Assembly: GCA_012295275.1 (NCBI GenBank)
Contig: CM022665.1
Coordinates: 15,253,476-15,288,975, forward strand
Length of the DNA: 35,500 bases
Direction: 5' to 3'
Source of the DNA: Chrysomallon squamiferum
Lineage: Eukaryota; Mollusca; Gastropoda; Neomphalida; Peltospiridae
The position numbers and the translations under genes were made by a program. The notes beneath the pieces were generated by a model. That model was not told the origin of the DNA. It ran no database searches and saw nothing but the letters and a program-made list of their open reading frames with translations. Shown here piece by piece: positions 1-11,629 of this stretch. The number at the start of each line of letters is the position of its first letter. The stretch's first letter is position 1.

Positions 1-41
1 TATACACATATATAGGCATATATCATTATATATAAAACAAA

Positions 42-2054
42 TTAATTCAAAATTACTTCACAAAGATAAGGTTCCTCCATTCTGAATGATGGAAACTGCA
101 AGAGTGCCCAGCCTCCAGTCAAAATGACATACATGTTGACTGCACCTATCAAGAACAGATTCCACAAAGAGAGCCTGAAATATACAATAATTTTATTTTA
201 GTCCACAAGTTATAAATATACAAGAAAATATACAAGAAAAAAAAATAACGACAGCCTTTATGAATCTTTGTTGATTTGTTATATTATTAATATTCTTTAT
301 TATTATTATTAAAAGTTGGTATTCAATAATACAAAAAAGTAATTATTTGGAAATATCCAAAATGTATTTATAATATGATGATGATCATCATCATCATGTT
401 GCTAGCTCTTTTCATATTGACATTTTTCTGGATCATAGATATTTAGTAAGAACTACAGATTTTGTTTAAACACTTACCATATCAAAGGAACCACAGAAAC
501 AAACACTAAAATGTGACATGGCACAAACAGCAGAATAAATACAATCACACTTCTGTAATGAAAAACAAAAAATAAACATTATAGTAATAATAATTAAAAA
601 CATAAAGAAATAATAATGGTGATAATGAAGATAATAGGAATAGGAATAGGAATAGTAATAAATAAAAAGCAATAATAATAATAAAATTAAAAATAAGTAA
701 TAGTAATAATATATATAAAAAAGAATGCTAAAAAAAAAGAGAGAAAAATTAATGAAAGAATACATTAACATTTCTTTTTATGCTAACAGTTATTAGATGA
801 TGAACACTGGTATATAAATTTCTGTAATAATAGTTTGTGAGAAAAATCTGTTGTTATCACATCACTGCTTTGCATATTGTGTGTCTCGAACATACAGCAT
901 TGCTGTCTTACCAATAATTCTCAACTACACATTTGATCATGCTTCCATCATAAAACATACTAAAGTGTGCTGTCAAAAATGTAACCTCTGTCCGCACAGT
1001 GTATCAATCCATTCACTTTAAAATGGTTTATAAGTAAGATAAAGCTCGGAAAACTTCTAAATGTTCTATAATTTCAAATACTTGACTATAAGACAGATTC
1101 ATTATGAAAAGCATTATTTTTTATCTGCAAGCTAGGCAGATGTTTAATTTATCATGTAACCAGCACCAATCTTCATTCTGCTTTTCAAACAAACATTGTT
1201 TGGGTTTTTTAAATTAATTTTATTAAGAATACACCTCATGTTTCTGAGTGTCAAATAATAATAAATTTACTATTACCTTCGAGTTTCTCCAATGTGTGAC
1301 AGAAGAATCAAGACAGCTGTACCAACTGTGATGATTGACAAGAGCCTGGAAAATATTTTATTTTAAAATCATGGTGAATATACGATAAACCAAAATTTAA
1401 AAAAGATATCTCTAAATTAACACACTATATCAGATTTCAGTTTTTAACTGTTTTTACTTAAAAATTTGTGTCACTGAAACTTTGGATAGAATGTTTGTAT
1501 GAATATGCATTATTTTGCAGTTTCCATGTTAGCGTTTCATTTTTTTTTTTTTTTTTAATTAACAACTTAAATTAGAAAGGAAAATACAGAGTTCTTAAGC
1601 CAAAGTTCATGATCTTAGTCTGAATGGTTCAGATTAAGCTATATCTAAATTATATACCCATTTCTCTCATAAATATAGACACTGCATTAAAAACACATAA
1701 ACTTTATATTTAACTTTATATCTATGTTTTAAGTTCCTATGGACATGAAAAGTACTTAAGGAAAAATATATTTATAAATGTATTAACAAATGTTAATAGA
1801 TAATGATACTGTTAATCTTACATTTCTCCTGTCAAAGAAATAATCATTATGAAACATGGCAGTGATACTAGACACAGACGCTTATTGTAACGAAATGGTC
1901 CTGGATCAGCTAAGACTTTTTCTTCTTCTTCATCTGAATTTGTTGGTCTTTCATTTTCACTGAAACGATGATCTAGTTCTGAGTCAGAATCATATTCACT
2001 TTCTGTAGAACTTTGCTGTGACTGAAGAAACCTCTGATGCAGATCATTTGCCAT
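42..2054 (-). CDS. Unrecognised four-exon small multi-pass membrane protein
   Basis: I assembled this gene from four exons on the minus strand: 1822-2054, 1277-1345, 478-552 and 42-174. All have GT/AG borders (for example AAAT|GTAAGA and TTTCAG|GCTCTC), and the phases (2, 2, 2) agree at every junction. The protein is about 169 residues. Residues 1-55 are hydrophilic and acidic (MANDLHQRFLQ, then YDSDSELD and SDEEEE). They are followed by FRYNKRL and long hydrophobic stretches at about 61-97 and 102-150, enough for about four membrane segments. The C-terminal tail is short and reads FRMEEPYLCEVILN. The chosen ATG has a strong context (A at -3, G at +4). A tacag acceptor lies one base upstream, so an upstream exon is likely. 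The last exon ends at TAA, 42-44, but TGAA|GTAATT just before it could be a donor, in which case the gene continues off the window. I do not recognise the family. TMEM134/TMEM230-like and TMEM169-like proteins were considered from memory and did not match convincingly. Exon structure is well supported; function is unknown. Confidence 0.8.
375..394. repeat. Perfect 20-bp palindrome of ATG/CAT triplets
   Basis: ATGATGATGATCATCATCAT is its own reverse complement. It lies in the third intron of the minus-strand membrane-protein gene (between exons 478-552 and 42-174). It is probably a triplet microsatellite that met its inverted copy. No function is implied. Confidence 0.7.
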
Positions 2055-2920
2055 TCTGTATTTGTTATAAATATAATAATTAATGAATGCATTAATATAA
2101 TTATTGGTGAGTTTCTGTATATATGTCTGCATGCATTTTTTTTTTCATTTATGTGTTTATACCTCTATGAAGGTATGTTTATTTTTGTGTATGTGTGTAT
2201 ATATATGTATATATATATATCTTTTTTTTTTTTTTTTGCTTTCTTGCTTTCAGTGTGCGTGTGTGAACTTAAGTTCGACTGTCTGGATGTTGATCTATTC
2301 TTAAAAACATTACAGTGCAGTAATACGGAAAAGGAGAATGTGTATATGTTTATAAAATATCAGTAATGAGTTAAAATGATGAAAGGCATATATATTAATG
2401 AAGACATGGACTCAGTATAAAACACTGATGTTTTTGTGTCATTATCTGATTTAGTTAGATATTAAAATTATTTAATTTTTATTAATATTATTTTATAAAT
2501 TCAAATCATGTGTTAGATGACTGTTATATCAAAGTTTGCAAACATTTGTTATATTAATCTTAGATTAATCACATGCAGAAAACCATTTCTAAATGTTTCT
2601 GAGAAGCCTTGAATACAGCTTGTTTATACCTACAGAGACGTTTAGCCATATTTTAATACCCTATTTTTACTATTTACTGTTGGGTTTTTTTAAAGGTTTT
2701 TTTCGGAGTGGGTTGCGATTTGTGAAGATTTTGTTACTGAAAATTCTATTTTTCTGTCATCTCGTACTAATAACTGAAATCATAAAATGTTACGATATCC
2801 AGATGAACTGCAAAAATAAATCTGCACGAGAATATCAATTTGTACTACTTCTTTCAAAAAATGTATTTACTTTAATAGTTACCTAAACAAGCTAAAAAAA
2901 TCAATATTCGTCAGATAAAC

Positions 2921-2946
2921 ATGCGTAAATGATCGAATCCTTCCAT
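2921..2946 (-). other. Possible upstream coding micro-exon of the membrane protein
   Basis: On the minus strand a CAAGATGG start is followed by MEGFDHLR and then CGC AT|GTTTAT. If that donor is used, phase 2 joins exactly to the acceptor just upstream of the next exon (tacag|A ATG GCA). This would give MEGFDHLR-I-MANDLHQ with no break. The GTTTAT donor is weak. The alternative is an untranslated first exon containing an 11-codon upstream ORF that ends MFI*. Confidence 0.25.
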
Positions 2947-3091
2947 CTTGTTAGTCTCGAAATAATAAAACTTTTTCGAGTTTCCTTCTATATTAGACAC
3001 AAAAAGAAAGTAGTTTAGGACTTTCAGTTCGATATGTGTAATCGAGGTTAAAGTGGGGGAAACCCTTTCTCGGTTAGTAAAAGGCGGTTTT

Positions 3092-3099
3092 TGACGTCA
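3092..3099. promoter_or_regulatory. Full CRE palindrome TGACGTCA
   Basis: An exact 8-bp CREB/ATF consensus lies in the CpG cluster, about 240 bases upstream of the plus-strand start and about 150 bases upstream of the putative minus-strand first ATG. Confidence 0.55.
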
Positions 3100-3267
3100 C
3101 AAAAGAATTCCCTTGGAACAAGTGTACGTCGCTAAATTCTAGATATACTTGAAGTATCTATCGTTCTCAGACTGTCATTATTAAGTGTTTCGATTTATGA
3201 ATAACAATTAGATCATTATACTTATAGAACAACTACTAGTATGAAATTATTTCTTGACAAAAATCTT

Positions 3268-3277
3268 GGGAATTCCC
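3268..3277. promoter_or_regulatory. Perfect palindromic kappaB site GGGAATTCCC
   Basis: This matches the NF-kappaB consensus GGGRNNYYCC at every position and is fully palindromic. It lies about 56 bases upstream of the plus-strand start codon. A related half site (GAATTCCC) occurs at about 3106-3113. It could make one or both divergent genes Rel/NF-kappaB responsive, which is inference. Confidence 0.5.
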
Positions 3278-3304
3278 TCACACGGAATTCCATTCAGGTT
3301 TTTG

Positions 3305-3312
3305 TGACGTAA
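3305..3312 (+). promoter_or_regulatory. CRE-like site TGACGTAA
   Basis: One mismatch from the full CRE (7 of 8), about 20 bases before the plus-strand start codon and close to the expected transcription start. Confidence 0.35.
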
Positions 3313-3328
3313 AAAGGATGGTGGTGTA

Positions 3329-3340
3329 CAAGATGGCGAC
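3329..3340 (+). promoter_or_regulatory. TISU/YY1 element containing the start codon
   Basis: CAAGATGGCGAC differs at one position from SAASATGGCGGC, the translation initiator of short 5' UTRs, which also binds YY1. It fixes the likely start at 3333 rather than the in-frame ATG at 3318, and predicts transcription starting only a few to about 30 bases upstream. Confidence 0.55.
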
Positions 3341-3655
3341 GGTCGGGTGCGTGGAGAATAATGGTTCAATGGACAGTGAGGATTTAGCTGCACGAAATTC
3401 TAAACCCGTAATGTCAGATTTATGTAAGAAAAATGGGATTAACCACAACTGTTTTTTGGCTGCACAAGTTCGAGACTGTTTTGAATCAAAAGCCGCCTTA
3501 TCGGATAAAATACCAAAATTAAATGGTTGCAATTTCAAAGCATTTCCAAAGCCATCTATCCCAACATTACGGTCAAGAAAAGATAAATGTTCGCCAGAAT
3601 TACCAAAAAGAAAAAGAAGACCGTCGAGACATGACAGCACAGAAGTAAAAGAAAG
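3333..3655 (+). CDS. First coding exon of an unrecognised, probably nuclear protein (partial)
   Basis: The open frame starts MATVGCVENNG in the TISU context and runs 107 codons plus two bases to a strong donor (GAAAG|GTAAGT, phase 2). The encoded region is polar and disorder-like, with CKKNGINHNC and a proline/lysine-rich part. It ends in a basic patch, PKRKRRPSRH, that fits a nuclear localisation signal, followed by STEVKE. No folded domain is recognisable in this exon, so the domain-bearing part must be downstream. The next exon is not certain. Phase-compatible (phase 2) acceptors are at 22805/22806 and 27905/27906. The antisense strand also has a long open frame here, rejected because this strand has the start context, CpG island and donor. 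The exon is well supported; identity is unknown. Confidence 0.7.
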
Positions 3656-5071
3656 GTAAGTTGTCAAATGCATTCCTTTGTTTGTCTGAATCGGTTTTTG
3701 AAAGAAAACGTATATGGCCATGGGTCGAACTCGGACAGCGGTATTCGACTTGGGGGCCTTTGCGATTTGCATATGTATGGTTTTGGATTTTTTTTCCCCC
3801 CTTTTCATTTCGTTTAGTGAACTTCTTGACTAGCAGTTTCAGTTGACACCAATTAAAACCAAGTCAGCTTCTAATCCTTGGGTGGGTTTTTTTTTCAGAT
3901 TGTTTTTCCCCCCCTAGCATCCTTTCCAAAATGTTTGGACTTTTCTTTCTTCCTATCTTTTTTTTTTTTTTTTTTTTTTTGACACATGTTTAGAATAAAT
4001 TTCTTGTGTGTTGTATATGATTTTTCACCAAGCTTGATTGATGGACCATATGTACAAACTAAGGCCAGTAATCTTTTTAAAATGAATTAAGTTTGTTGTG
4101 AACAATGCTTGCTATAAACAGCTGTGGCTGTTTATTATTATTATTATTATTAATGAAAAAAACAAAACAAACAAACACACACAAAAACAACAACAAACAG
4201 ACTATTAAATATACAGGTCTGATTTAATTTAAAAATAAAAATCCAATGAATTATATCTTAGTAACTTTTAAATACATTTTAAAAGTAACAAAGAAAAAAA
4301 AAATAGACCATTTCAGTTATTTAATTATATTTGATACAGTTGTCTTTACAAACTGTAACATGTCAAAATGTAAGTGGTTTTGTTAACAAAGAAGAGACCA
4401 ATAGCTGAACATAAGCAAATTAATATTTATTAGAATTTCGATGTTGTATCATACATACCAGCATATGTAAAACAGTTTCAAATTCAAAGTATAATAAATT
4501 ACTGTTTTTATTTCTATAACTTTTTTGAAACTTTATTTGTGATATTATTAAAATTATTTTTCTGTAGCTATCAAAAGCAATTTTACATTGTTTAATTAGC
4601 AAAAGGTTCATGACATGTAAAATACATATATTAAACATTAAAAATACTAATAGAAAATACTAACAATTTTTAGTGATTTTTTTAAATATATATTTTCAAA
4701 AGTAATATGCAATGTTAACAGAAAAATAATAATAATAATAAAAAAAAAAAAAAAAAAATACAAAGAAGTTAAAAAAAAAAAACAATGAATCAAAATGTTC
4801 AAAAGAATAATAATTTAAAAAATACATCAAACACACTAAAAAAAAAAAAAATTTAATAAATAAATAACTAAAATTAAAAAAATAAATTAAAAAATAAAAA
4901 TTCCTTGACTTTCTTAAAATCCCGGTCAGTAATGATATTAACAAAGAAACAGTCCTAACCTATTTCATACATGAATCTGAAATTAGATCTTAAAGCATCA
5001 GTTAGTTTTAAAAATATTAAAGAAATAAAATAATCTAGGCCTAACCATTACACAATGCAACATTAACCTTC

Positions 5072-5172
5072 CTGTAAGATATACCAAAAAAAAAAAAAAA
5101 AAAAAAAAGAAAGAGAGAGAGAGAGAGAGGAAGAAACCTTACAGTTTATTTTTTTTTTTTTTTTTTTTTTTT
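5072..5172. repeat. Opposed A-run and T-run with GA tract
   Basis: A run of about 23 A (5086-5108) is followed by a GA dinucleotide tract and a run of about 24 T (5149-5172), so the strand could fold. CTGTAAG before the A-run and CTTACAG before the T-run are also complementary but interleaved with the runs. This may mark two opposed retroposon tails. Confidence 0.5.
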
Positions 5173-6053
5173 AACATTGTTATAATATAATTAATCAAAT
5201 AAATTTGATGGAAAAGTTATTAATTAAGAAGTCTGTGATATAACAATACATTTTTTCATGTACAGAATATGAAACAATTTAAAAACTGGCAGATAAATTA
5301 TGTTATTATTAGTTTTTGATTGACTTTGTATTTCCAAACAGAAATTCACAATTTCCTTTTCATATTAAATTAAATACTCATGAACTTAGCAGTAATGTTA
5401 TTTAAGTATTCCTTTTGTTAATTTCAGCATATATTTAAAAAGGTGTATTAATCTAGTTCTGTTTTAATCTTTTATTAAAAGATGTAACTTGTAAAATTTC
5501 ACACATACACCCATATAGACATGTACATGCATACATAAACACATGCACACAACAGCTTAATTTTGTGCATGAAAGAAAATAATAGTGTTGAGTTTCTGAA
5601 ACCTGACATAAAAATTAGGTTTGTCATACATGGACTAATTACACCTTCAAAGTCACATTTATACTGAAGAAAAGTATTCAGAGAACAGGTGCAAAGAAAA
5701 CAAATAATACATTTACACCGCTGGTAAAAGACATGCTATGACAAAGTCTCCAATTTAGTCATGTGAGTACATTGTACTTTTATTTCTTATTCTTGTTCTC
5801 TGTAGCATTTGTACTTGTAGTCAGGTTCATTCTCATCTGAGCTACACAATAGTTATATATGCACGTGCGTGGTGTCTAAGTATGTAATGGTATTCAAATT
5901 CAGCTTGTTACAAAGACTGATTTCAATACTATTTTATTTCACTGAATTAGTGAATGTTATTTGATCATCCTTGTTTCTGACTGGTACAGTTTTCACATGT
6001 GGTATGATCCCTACCCACTAAAAAAATAAAATCCAAAAAAACTATTTTTAGTA

Positions 6054-6085
6054 TTCTTCTTCTTCTTCTTCTTTTTCTTCTTCTT

Positions 6086-6115
<30 letters not shown>
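6054..6115 (+). repeat. (TTC)n microsatellite
   Basis: Near-perfect TTC/CTT triplets for about 60 bases with a single interruption; a homopyrimidine strand capable of triplex formation. Confidence 0.9.
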
Positions 6116-6116
<1 letters not shown>

Positions 6117-6118
6117 TT

Positions 6119-6320
6119 AATTCATTTATTTATTTAAAGAAAAATTATAACAAAGGACAAAATATTTTAATTTAAAATATCAAAAATTATTTTGAAGTGT
6201 GTTCCTGGTTATTATTTATTTATTTATTTATTTAAAGAAAATTTATAATAAAATACAAAATATTTAAATTTTAATTTAGAAATTTCAAAAATCTTTTGAA
6301 GTGTGTTCTTGATTTTTTTT
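6119..6320. repeat. Two-copy tandem duplication, unit about 100 bp
   Basis: Both copies run from a TTTATTTATTTAAAGAAAA start, through a CAAAATATTT segment, to a shared end reading TTTTGAAGTGTGTTC. The copies differ by small indels and substitutions, so the duplication is old. Confidence 0.7.
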
Positions 6321-9300
6321 GTTTGTTATCGAGTATTATGTTTAATAATGCAGAAATGTTAAAGAGATGTTCTTTAAATTATAACTTTTTAAAATTATAA
6401 ACACAACAGATGTTGTTTTCACTGAGACACATTCAGTAATATAGTTCAGAAAATTAGCATGCAGTTGCAACACTGTTTTCAAAATAAATTGAAATAAAAA
6501 TAAAACCTTTATTTAAATTACGCTTTATAAATTAAATATCACTCTTTCACTGAATATTCAAAACCTTTCCATCTCTTTACTTTTCTATTATTAATTTCTT
6601 ATTGCTGTTTTTGTTCATTATTAATTTGTTTATATTTCCTGGATAAGTATTATTAATATTAAATTTAAAATTGTTTGAATGATTAATAAATTATGTAGGA
6701 TATAAAATGTTATATGTATGGAGATATACCCCAGAATGAAACAAAACAAATAAATGAATATTTGTTATAAATGCTTAAAATAAGTATTAAAAATTAAAAT
6801 AAATGAAAAAATATGAAGTAAATAAATAACAACAATGCCTCCTTCATCCACCCTTTCTGACCAATGTGAATAAAGAAAGAAAAATTAGGTCTAACAAAAG
6901 AAAAGAAAAATTGAGATAAAGTAACAGTTTTACAATTATTATCATTATCATTACAAAATGAATTATTGTAGTTTTTTTACAGTTAGCTGGGAATATTTTT
7001 TTCTTTTGTTTTCCTGAGAGGTATGTTAAGATGTGTTAATAATAATTACGTGTGGAACATATCTTTGTTGTTTTAAGTTACTACTGTCATAATAATTTGT
7101 TTTTATTTATTCTAATTATTAATAATAAAATAAATAAATATATAAAATAAGATAATAAATTATAAAATCTTTTTAAAAAGTGTTTTAAGTTGTGATAAAC
7201 TGTTGATATAAAAAGTGACTTATGCATTTTGTTCAGTATTTTATTTTAAATTTAATGATAGAATATTTAAATTTGAACATGAGTTTGTGTTTTGATCGTG
7301 ATGATTTTATTTATTTGTTGTTATTTTTTAAATATGTTATTATTATATTAAATTTTTAAATTATTATTAATATTTTACTTATTTATTTATTTATTTTTAA
7401 TTGTAAAGAAGAAAAAAAAAATTGTTTTAAAAATAAATAATAAATTTTCCTCCCCAAATCTAAATTACACATTTATTTAAAAGGATTAAAAAAAGAAAAA
7501 AAAAAAGGAGGTTAACAAAAGTTTTATTCTAGAGCTAAATTGCATTAAAAAAAAATTAAACCTTCTTCTATATTCTGAACTAGACTGATATTGTATCTTC
7601 ACTCACAAATTAAAATAACTGAAAAATAAAATCTATTAAAAAATATTTTTAGACATTATGAATATAATGGATGATGTAGACATTTGAAATTCTACAAAGG
7701 GAAATACATTTTATGAACAATTAACAAATGTAATTATTAAAATTTTATATATATATATATATAAAAAACTGAACTTTTGACCCATTACAATTCATACCAG
7801 TTTCTAAGCTATATTTGATTGAAAAATTAATGACACGAGTTGTTTAATATCACCATTTGAAAGTGGCCAAACAACTAAATTTGTATATATATATATATAC
7901 ATCATTCACTGTATTATGAAAAGTAATGATAATAGGACTAACAATAAAGTTACTCTGACATTTCAACATAAGGTACATGTGTACTAAAGCATAGATTTGT
8001 GTTTTATTATTTCGAGTTTGGCATTCAGATAAAGTTTTTAAGCATATTAACAGTGACCACACTAGCTGAAGAGTGCATTTCAACTTAACAACAGTTACTT
8101 AACCAGAAGATTTTCACAAATTTTATTTCATTTTTATTTTTTACAGATACTGTATAATTTCTGTTTTGTGATTTCTTTCATTATTTTTATTATTATTATT
8201 TTTTTATTTTTTTTATTTGTTAAATGGGAGCTTTACCATCTGTAGATAGATACACCTAATGAGAAGCCTATGACAGATCTATGAAATAATTAAAATTAAC
8301 AAGCACATGTACCAAACCATTTATCTGGCTTCCAGAAAGCCAGTTTTAGAAGTGTATTAATTTTTATTTGTGAAATATAATTTCATTCTTTATGTTTCTT
8401 TGTCTATTTTATATTTTAAGTATATATTAAGCCTTGGTCTAGGAAACTGGAATCCAAAAATCCAATTCACCTTAGGCCCCAAGCTTGCAAAACAAATGTA
8501 TACATGTCTTTTCTCAGATTATATATATAGAAGTAGCTTATACATTTTAAATTAATTACTTAACTCATTTTAAAATAATAACTGTCTAACATACATTTAC
8601 AAATTTGTTAGATAAGATCTCAGTGATAACAGTGCAAGACCTTTACTTTTAAGCCTGACATACTTCAGGATATTTGATTTTAGAGCAGTTGAAATTATTG
8701 TATTAATTGTATTGATTTTTGAGATAGTTAGAAATCAGAAATAAATATCCAAAAGTAAACCATGTCTTTGGAAATGTTATATGCATTATATAATACATTA
8801 TAAATTATAAATGAAGAGTTTGCAAACTCTGAAAGTTGCTTATATTCAAGATAACAAATTTCTTGGATTCATCTTAAATATTTTCTTAAAACCAACAATG
8901 AATTATTACAGATCTTGAAAAGATAATGAGTATTGTTTTCCATCTTTATTTTACATATACCAGGATGGTAAAATATCTTGAATCATTGAAAATACTATTT
9001 CTAGATTTATGCTTGTTATTCACCAACCACCACTTTTCCAGAATACTATTTAGTAGAGAAATGTGATACTGACAAAAGCTGTTGTCTGGGTATGAACACT
9101 TGAATATTGCTTATAGGAATGATACTGATACAGATACATAATTTTAATTCATAAATAATTCTCAGTTCACATAGCCCATTGCTCAGCAGCCTGTCTTTGT
9201 TAAAATGGCTGCAGTATAGGGGCTAAGCAATCTTTTGCATAATCAGCAAGTGATGCAGTAAATTAACTTAGTGTCATCTGTCAGTAAGCTGATCTCGTTT

Positions 9301-9930
9301 CTTGACCAGCCAGTATAACAGATCGACTGACACAGAAGAGTAGAGACTTAAACATGTGGTCATTTTTCAGTGTTAATGTATAAAAACAAAAATTATGTAT
9401 TCAAGAATAGTGATTTGTATACTTTTGTTCATGTTGTAATCACCATGTCGATATTATTTATCATGAAGAAACCAAATTGTTTTTAATCATTTTTAATCAT
9501 TCATAAAAATTAAGAAATAATATGTATATGAATTTTAGTTTAGAATTTATTGTTTAAAAAAACAAAACAATTATATATAATATATAAACTTTAATATTAA
9601 TTGTTAAACACTGGATTTCAGTTAATCTTATTAAATGCATGTGAGCATACAGTAACATAAAAGCATTTTCATCCACTTGTGTATATTGTAGTAATATATT
9701 ATTAAAAAGTAAAGAAATGAAATAAATACAACATGTGAATTTTTGTTTAAAGTCTGCTAGTGGAATATAATCATTAAAAATGTGGTTTATTTTAAAAAAA
9801 TTAAGTAACATAATCATTAGATTTAAATAAATATATATATATATATAAAAAGACCCAGCCCTCCCAAAACTACATCTTTTTAAACAAATTTAAAAAACAG
9901 AAAAAGAAAATCTATTCATCCGTTTTCTTG

Positions 9931-10143
9931 TTAATAATGAAGCACTTCTAACAGATTGTCATGGACACCAGATTTGGTGAAGTGGATGTAATGACCGCTG
10001 TTGTCATAGGTCAAACACGCTGTCCACAAAGAATGAGACCAAGCCCTGACACCTCCACAGAAAGAGCACATTTTATGGTCTTTGTAGCATTTCCGGTCAT
10101 GCATGAAGAGAAGGTCTTGGTTGAATGCACCAGAGTATGGAAA
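9931..10143. other. GC-richer island open on both strands; candidate exon
   Basis: This patch is clearly richer in G+C than its surroundings. The minus strand is open for 70 codons to TAA (9931-9933), including CYKDHKMCSFCGG and DNLLEVLHY. A plausible minus acceptor is CCAAG|ACCTTC (phase 1). The plus strand, in exactly antiphase register, is open from the acceptor CTTCTAACAG|ATTGTC at 9954/9955 to a donor-like AGA|GTATGG at 10134/10135. That is 60 codons, phase 0-0, including EVDVMTAVVIGQ. One is the shadow of the other, since codon bias tends to keep the mirror frame open. The plus splice sites are better; the minus frame reaches a natural stop. I recognise neither product. A retroposon remnant is also possible. 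Confidence 0.3.
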
Positions 10144-11620
10144 TTAGAACATTAAAATGCTGATTTTTTGTGTGTGTGATTAGTCATAAATCAGAAAAAT
10201 CTCAATGTTTTATTGTTTGTAAACAGTTGTAAAACATGCTGTTTGTGACATTATAGTCATGTAGTATTTAGGCTGAGTAGATTACTAATTTTTAATGGTA
10301 TTTATAAGTGGAACTGTAATAAGATGTTTAGAAATTTAAAAAAAAAAAAAAAAAAAAGAAGTTTTTTACTGTTAAATTTACTAATCAGAAGTATTTTCAT
10401 TAATAAGAAATATTACAAAATACAATAAAGTGCATTTAAATTAAAAAAAAAAAAACAAGTATGGCTTGATTTATTTTTCTTTATCTGTATTTAATAACAA
10501 AGAATTGTGAATAAATAATGAATATTTGTTTAACCTGTACTGTAACATGTTTGATTATTAATAGCTGTTAGAGATCAGATGATATATTTAATATCTTGAT
10601 ATTAAAAAAACACACCCCAGAACAACCTATTGTCAGCACCATTATGAATTGGTAGCAGAATGTATATATTTTAAATAACCTTCCCATAGAAATACATGCC
10701 ATAACCAATGATAAATCAGTTATTGGTTTCTTATTCAAATGGGAAATGGGTGATCGTAGGTTTTGTTCTGTGTTCAGTCATACCTTAGGCATTTAACTGT
10801 AACCATTAGTATATAGCATAAACTGAACAAAATTTTAAAAATGATAAAAATAGAACTAACTAAATCAATAATAAATAAAAGTTAACAATAAATAAATATT
10901 GTATGAAAAATATGCAAAATGTATGAACGAATATATTGGATTGTTAATGAAGATACTTATACAGAACACCTGGTTTAGAAATAACATTAGATTCATTGTT
11001 TTCAGCTAAACTGACTGAGAAAAAAGGGGAGAGTTTATTTTTCAATATTTTTAAAATGGATATGATATGCATTGTATTCAGTAGATTTGTGGTGTTCAGT
11101 TATTTATTTTTTTATAGAAGTTTAAAATATAACTGAAAAAATTCTATAAAAGTGATTTTTTTTTTTTCATAAGATTACCAGGTAAAAATATGATTTAAAA
11201 AATAAATAAGTAATAAACCATGGTAACACATGTAAGCAAATCCCTGACCACCTACAGCTTGGATAGATCACAGATTTTCCTTTATTACCAGAATACTGTT
11301 TTTGTTTACTGATATAAAGTCTGAAACTAGATTTTGTTATTAGTGTATGTTATATAGGTCACAATTCATGTAAACCTATAAAATTAAATTAAGATAGAGA
11401 ATGAGTGAATTACCATGTTTTTTAGAATATTATTATTCCTTTTACTTTGCATATTTTCATTACTTTCTAACATTATCTTGTATTTATAGTATTATTTTAA
11501 GTAATAAATATTTTGCTATAGCCATTTATTTTTATACAAATCAGAACAATGTTTAATATACTTAATAAAATTTAAACTAATGCAAAAATATATATATATT
11601 TTTTATTTTTTTCATTTTTG
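10144..11620. other. Non-coding A/T-rich stretch
   Basis: Holds A-runs at 10337-10357 and 10443-10455 and otherwise unstructured A/T-rich sequence. No supported gene. Confidence 0.5.
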
Positions 11621-11629
11621 TATTGTGAC

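Larger units (their letters stand above)
2880..3332. promoter_or_regulatory. CpG-rich bidirectional promoter between divergent genes
   Basis: CpG dinucleotides are scarce across most of the window but cluster from roughly 2.7 to 3.8 kb, exactly around the starts of the two divergent genes. The spacer contains a CRE palindrome, a kappaB palindrome and a second CRE-like site, and has YY1/TISU-type CAAGATGG motifs at both edges (minus strand at 2942-2949, plus strand at 3329-3336). No clear TATA box at a sensible distance was seen. The CpG cluster and motifs are observed; the shared promoter function is inferred. Confidence 0.6.
3656..9930. other. Intronic A/T-rich stretch without a recognisable exon
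   Basis: This is the start of the plus gene's first intron. It holds homopolymers (T-run at 3960-3980, A/T-run pair at 5086-5172), AAT and ATT triplet runs, a TTC tract, an imperfect duplication at 6119-6320, and (AT)n at about 7747-7762, 7883-7899 and 9833-9848. Open frames in it are short or low-complexity. I saw no coding candidate with convincing splice borders. Confidence 0.5.

Noticed and set aside
466-771. 101-codon minus frame rich in Y, F and L
   Set aside because: It reads the real exon at 478-552 in the wrong frame and otherwise translates TAT/AAT-rich intron.
2055-2132. N-terminal extension of the membrane protein in the same frame
   Set aside because: The added residues are N/Y/I-rich intron-like sequence, and an acceptor lies just before the chosen ATG.
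2593-2886. 97-codon hydrophobic plus-strand frame upstream of the promoter
   Set aside because: T-rich DNA yields such F/L/I-rich frames by chance. It lies in the first-intron or leader region of the minus gene and has no supporting signals.
3278-3808. 176-codon open frame on the minus strand, the longest in the window
   Set aside because: It is antisense to the plus-strand first exon, which has the TISU start, CpG island and donor. The minus frame has no good start context or splice borders.
3661-3846. 61-codon plus frame just after the first exon
   Set aside because: It starts in the donor site and runs through T- and C-runs; it is intronic.
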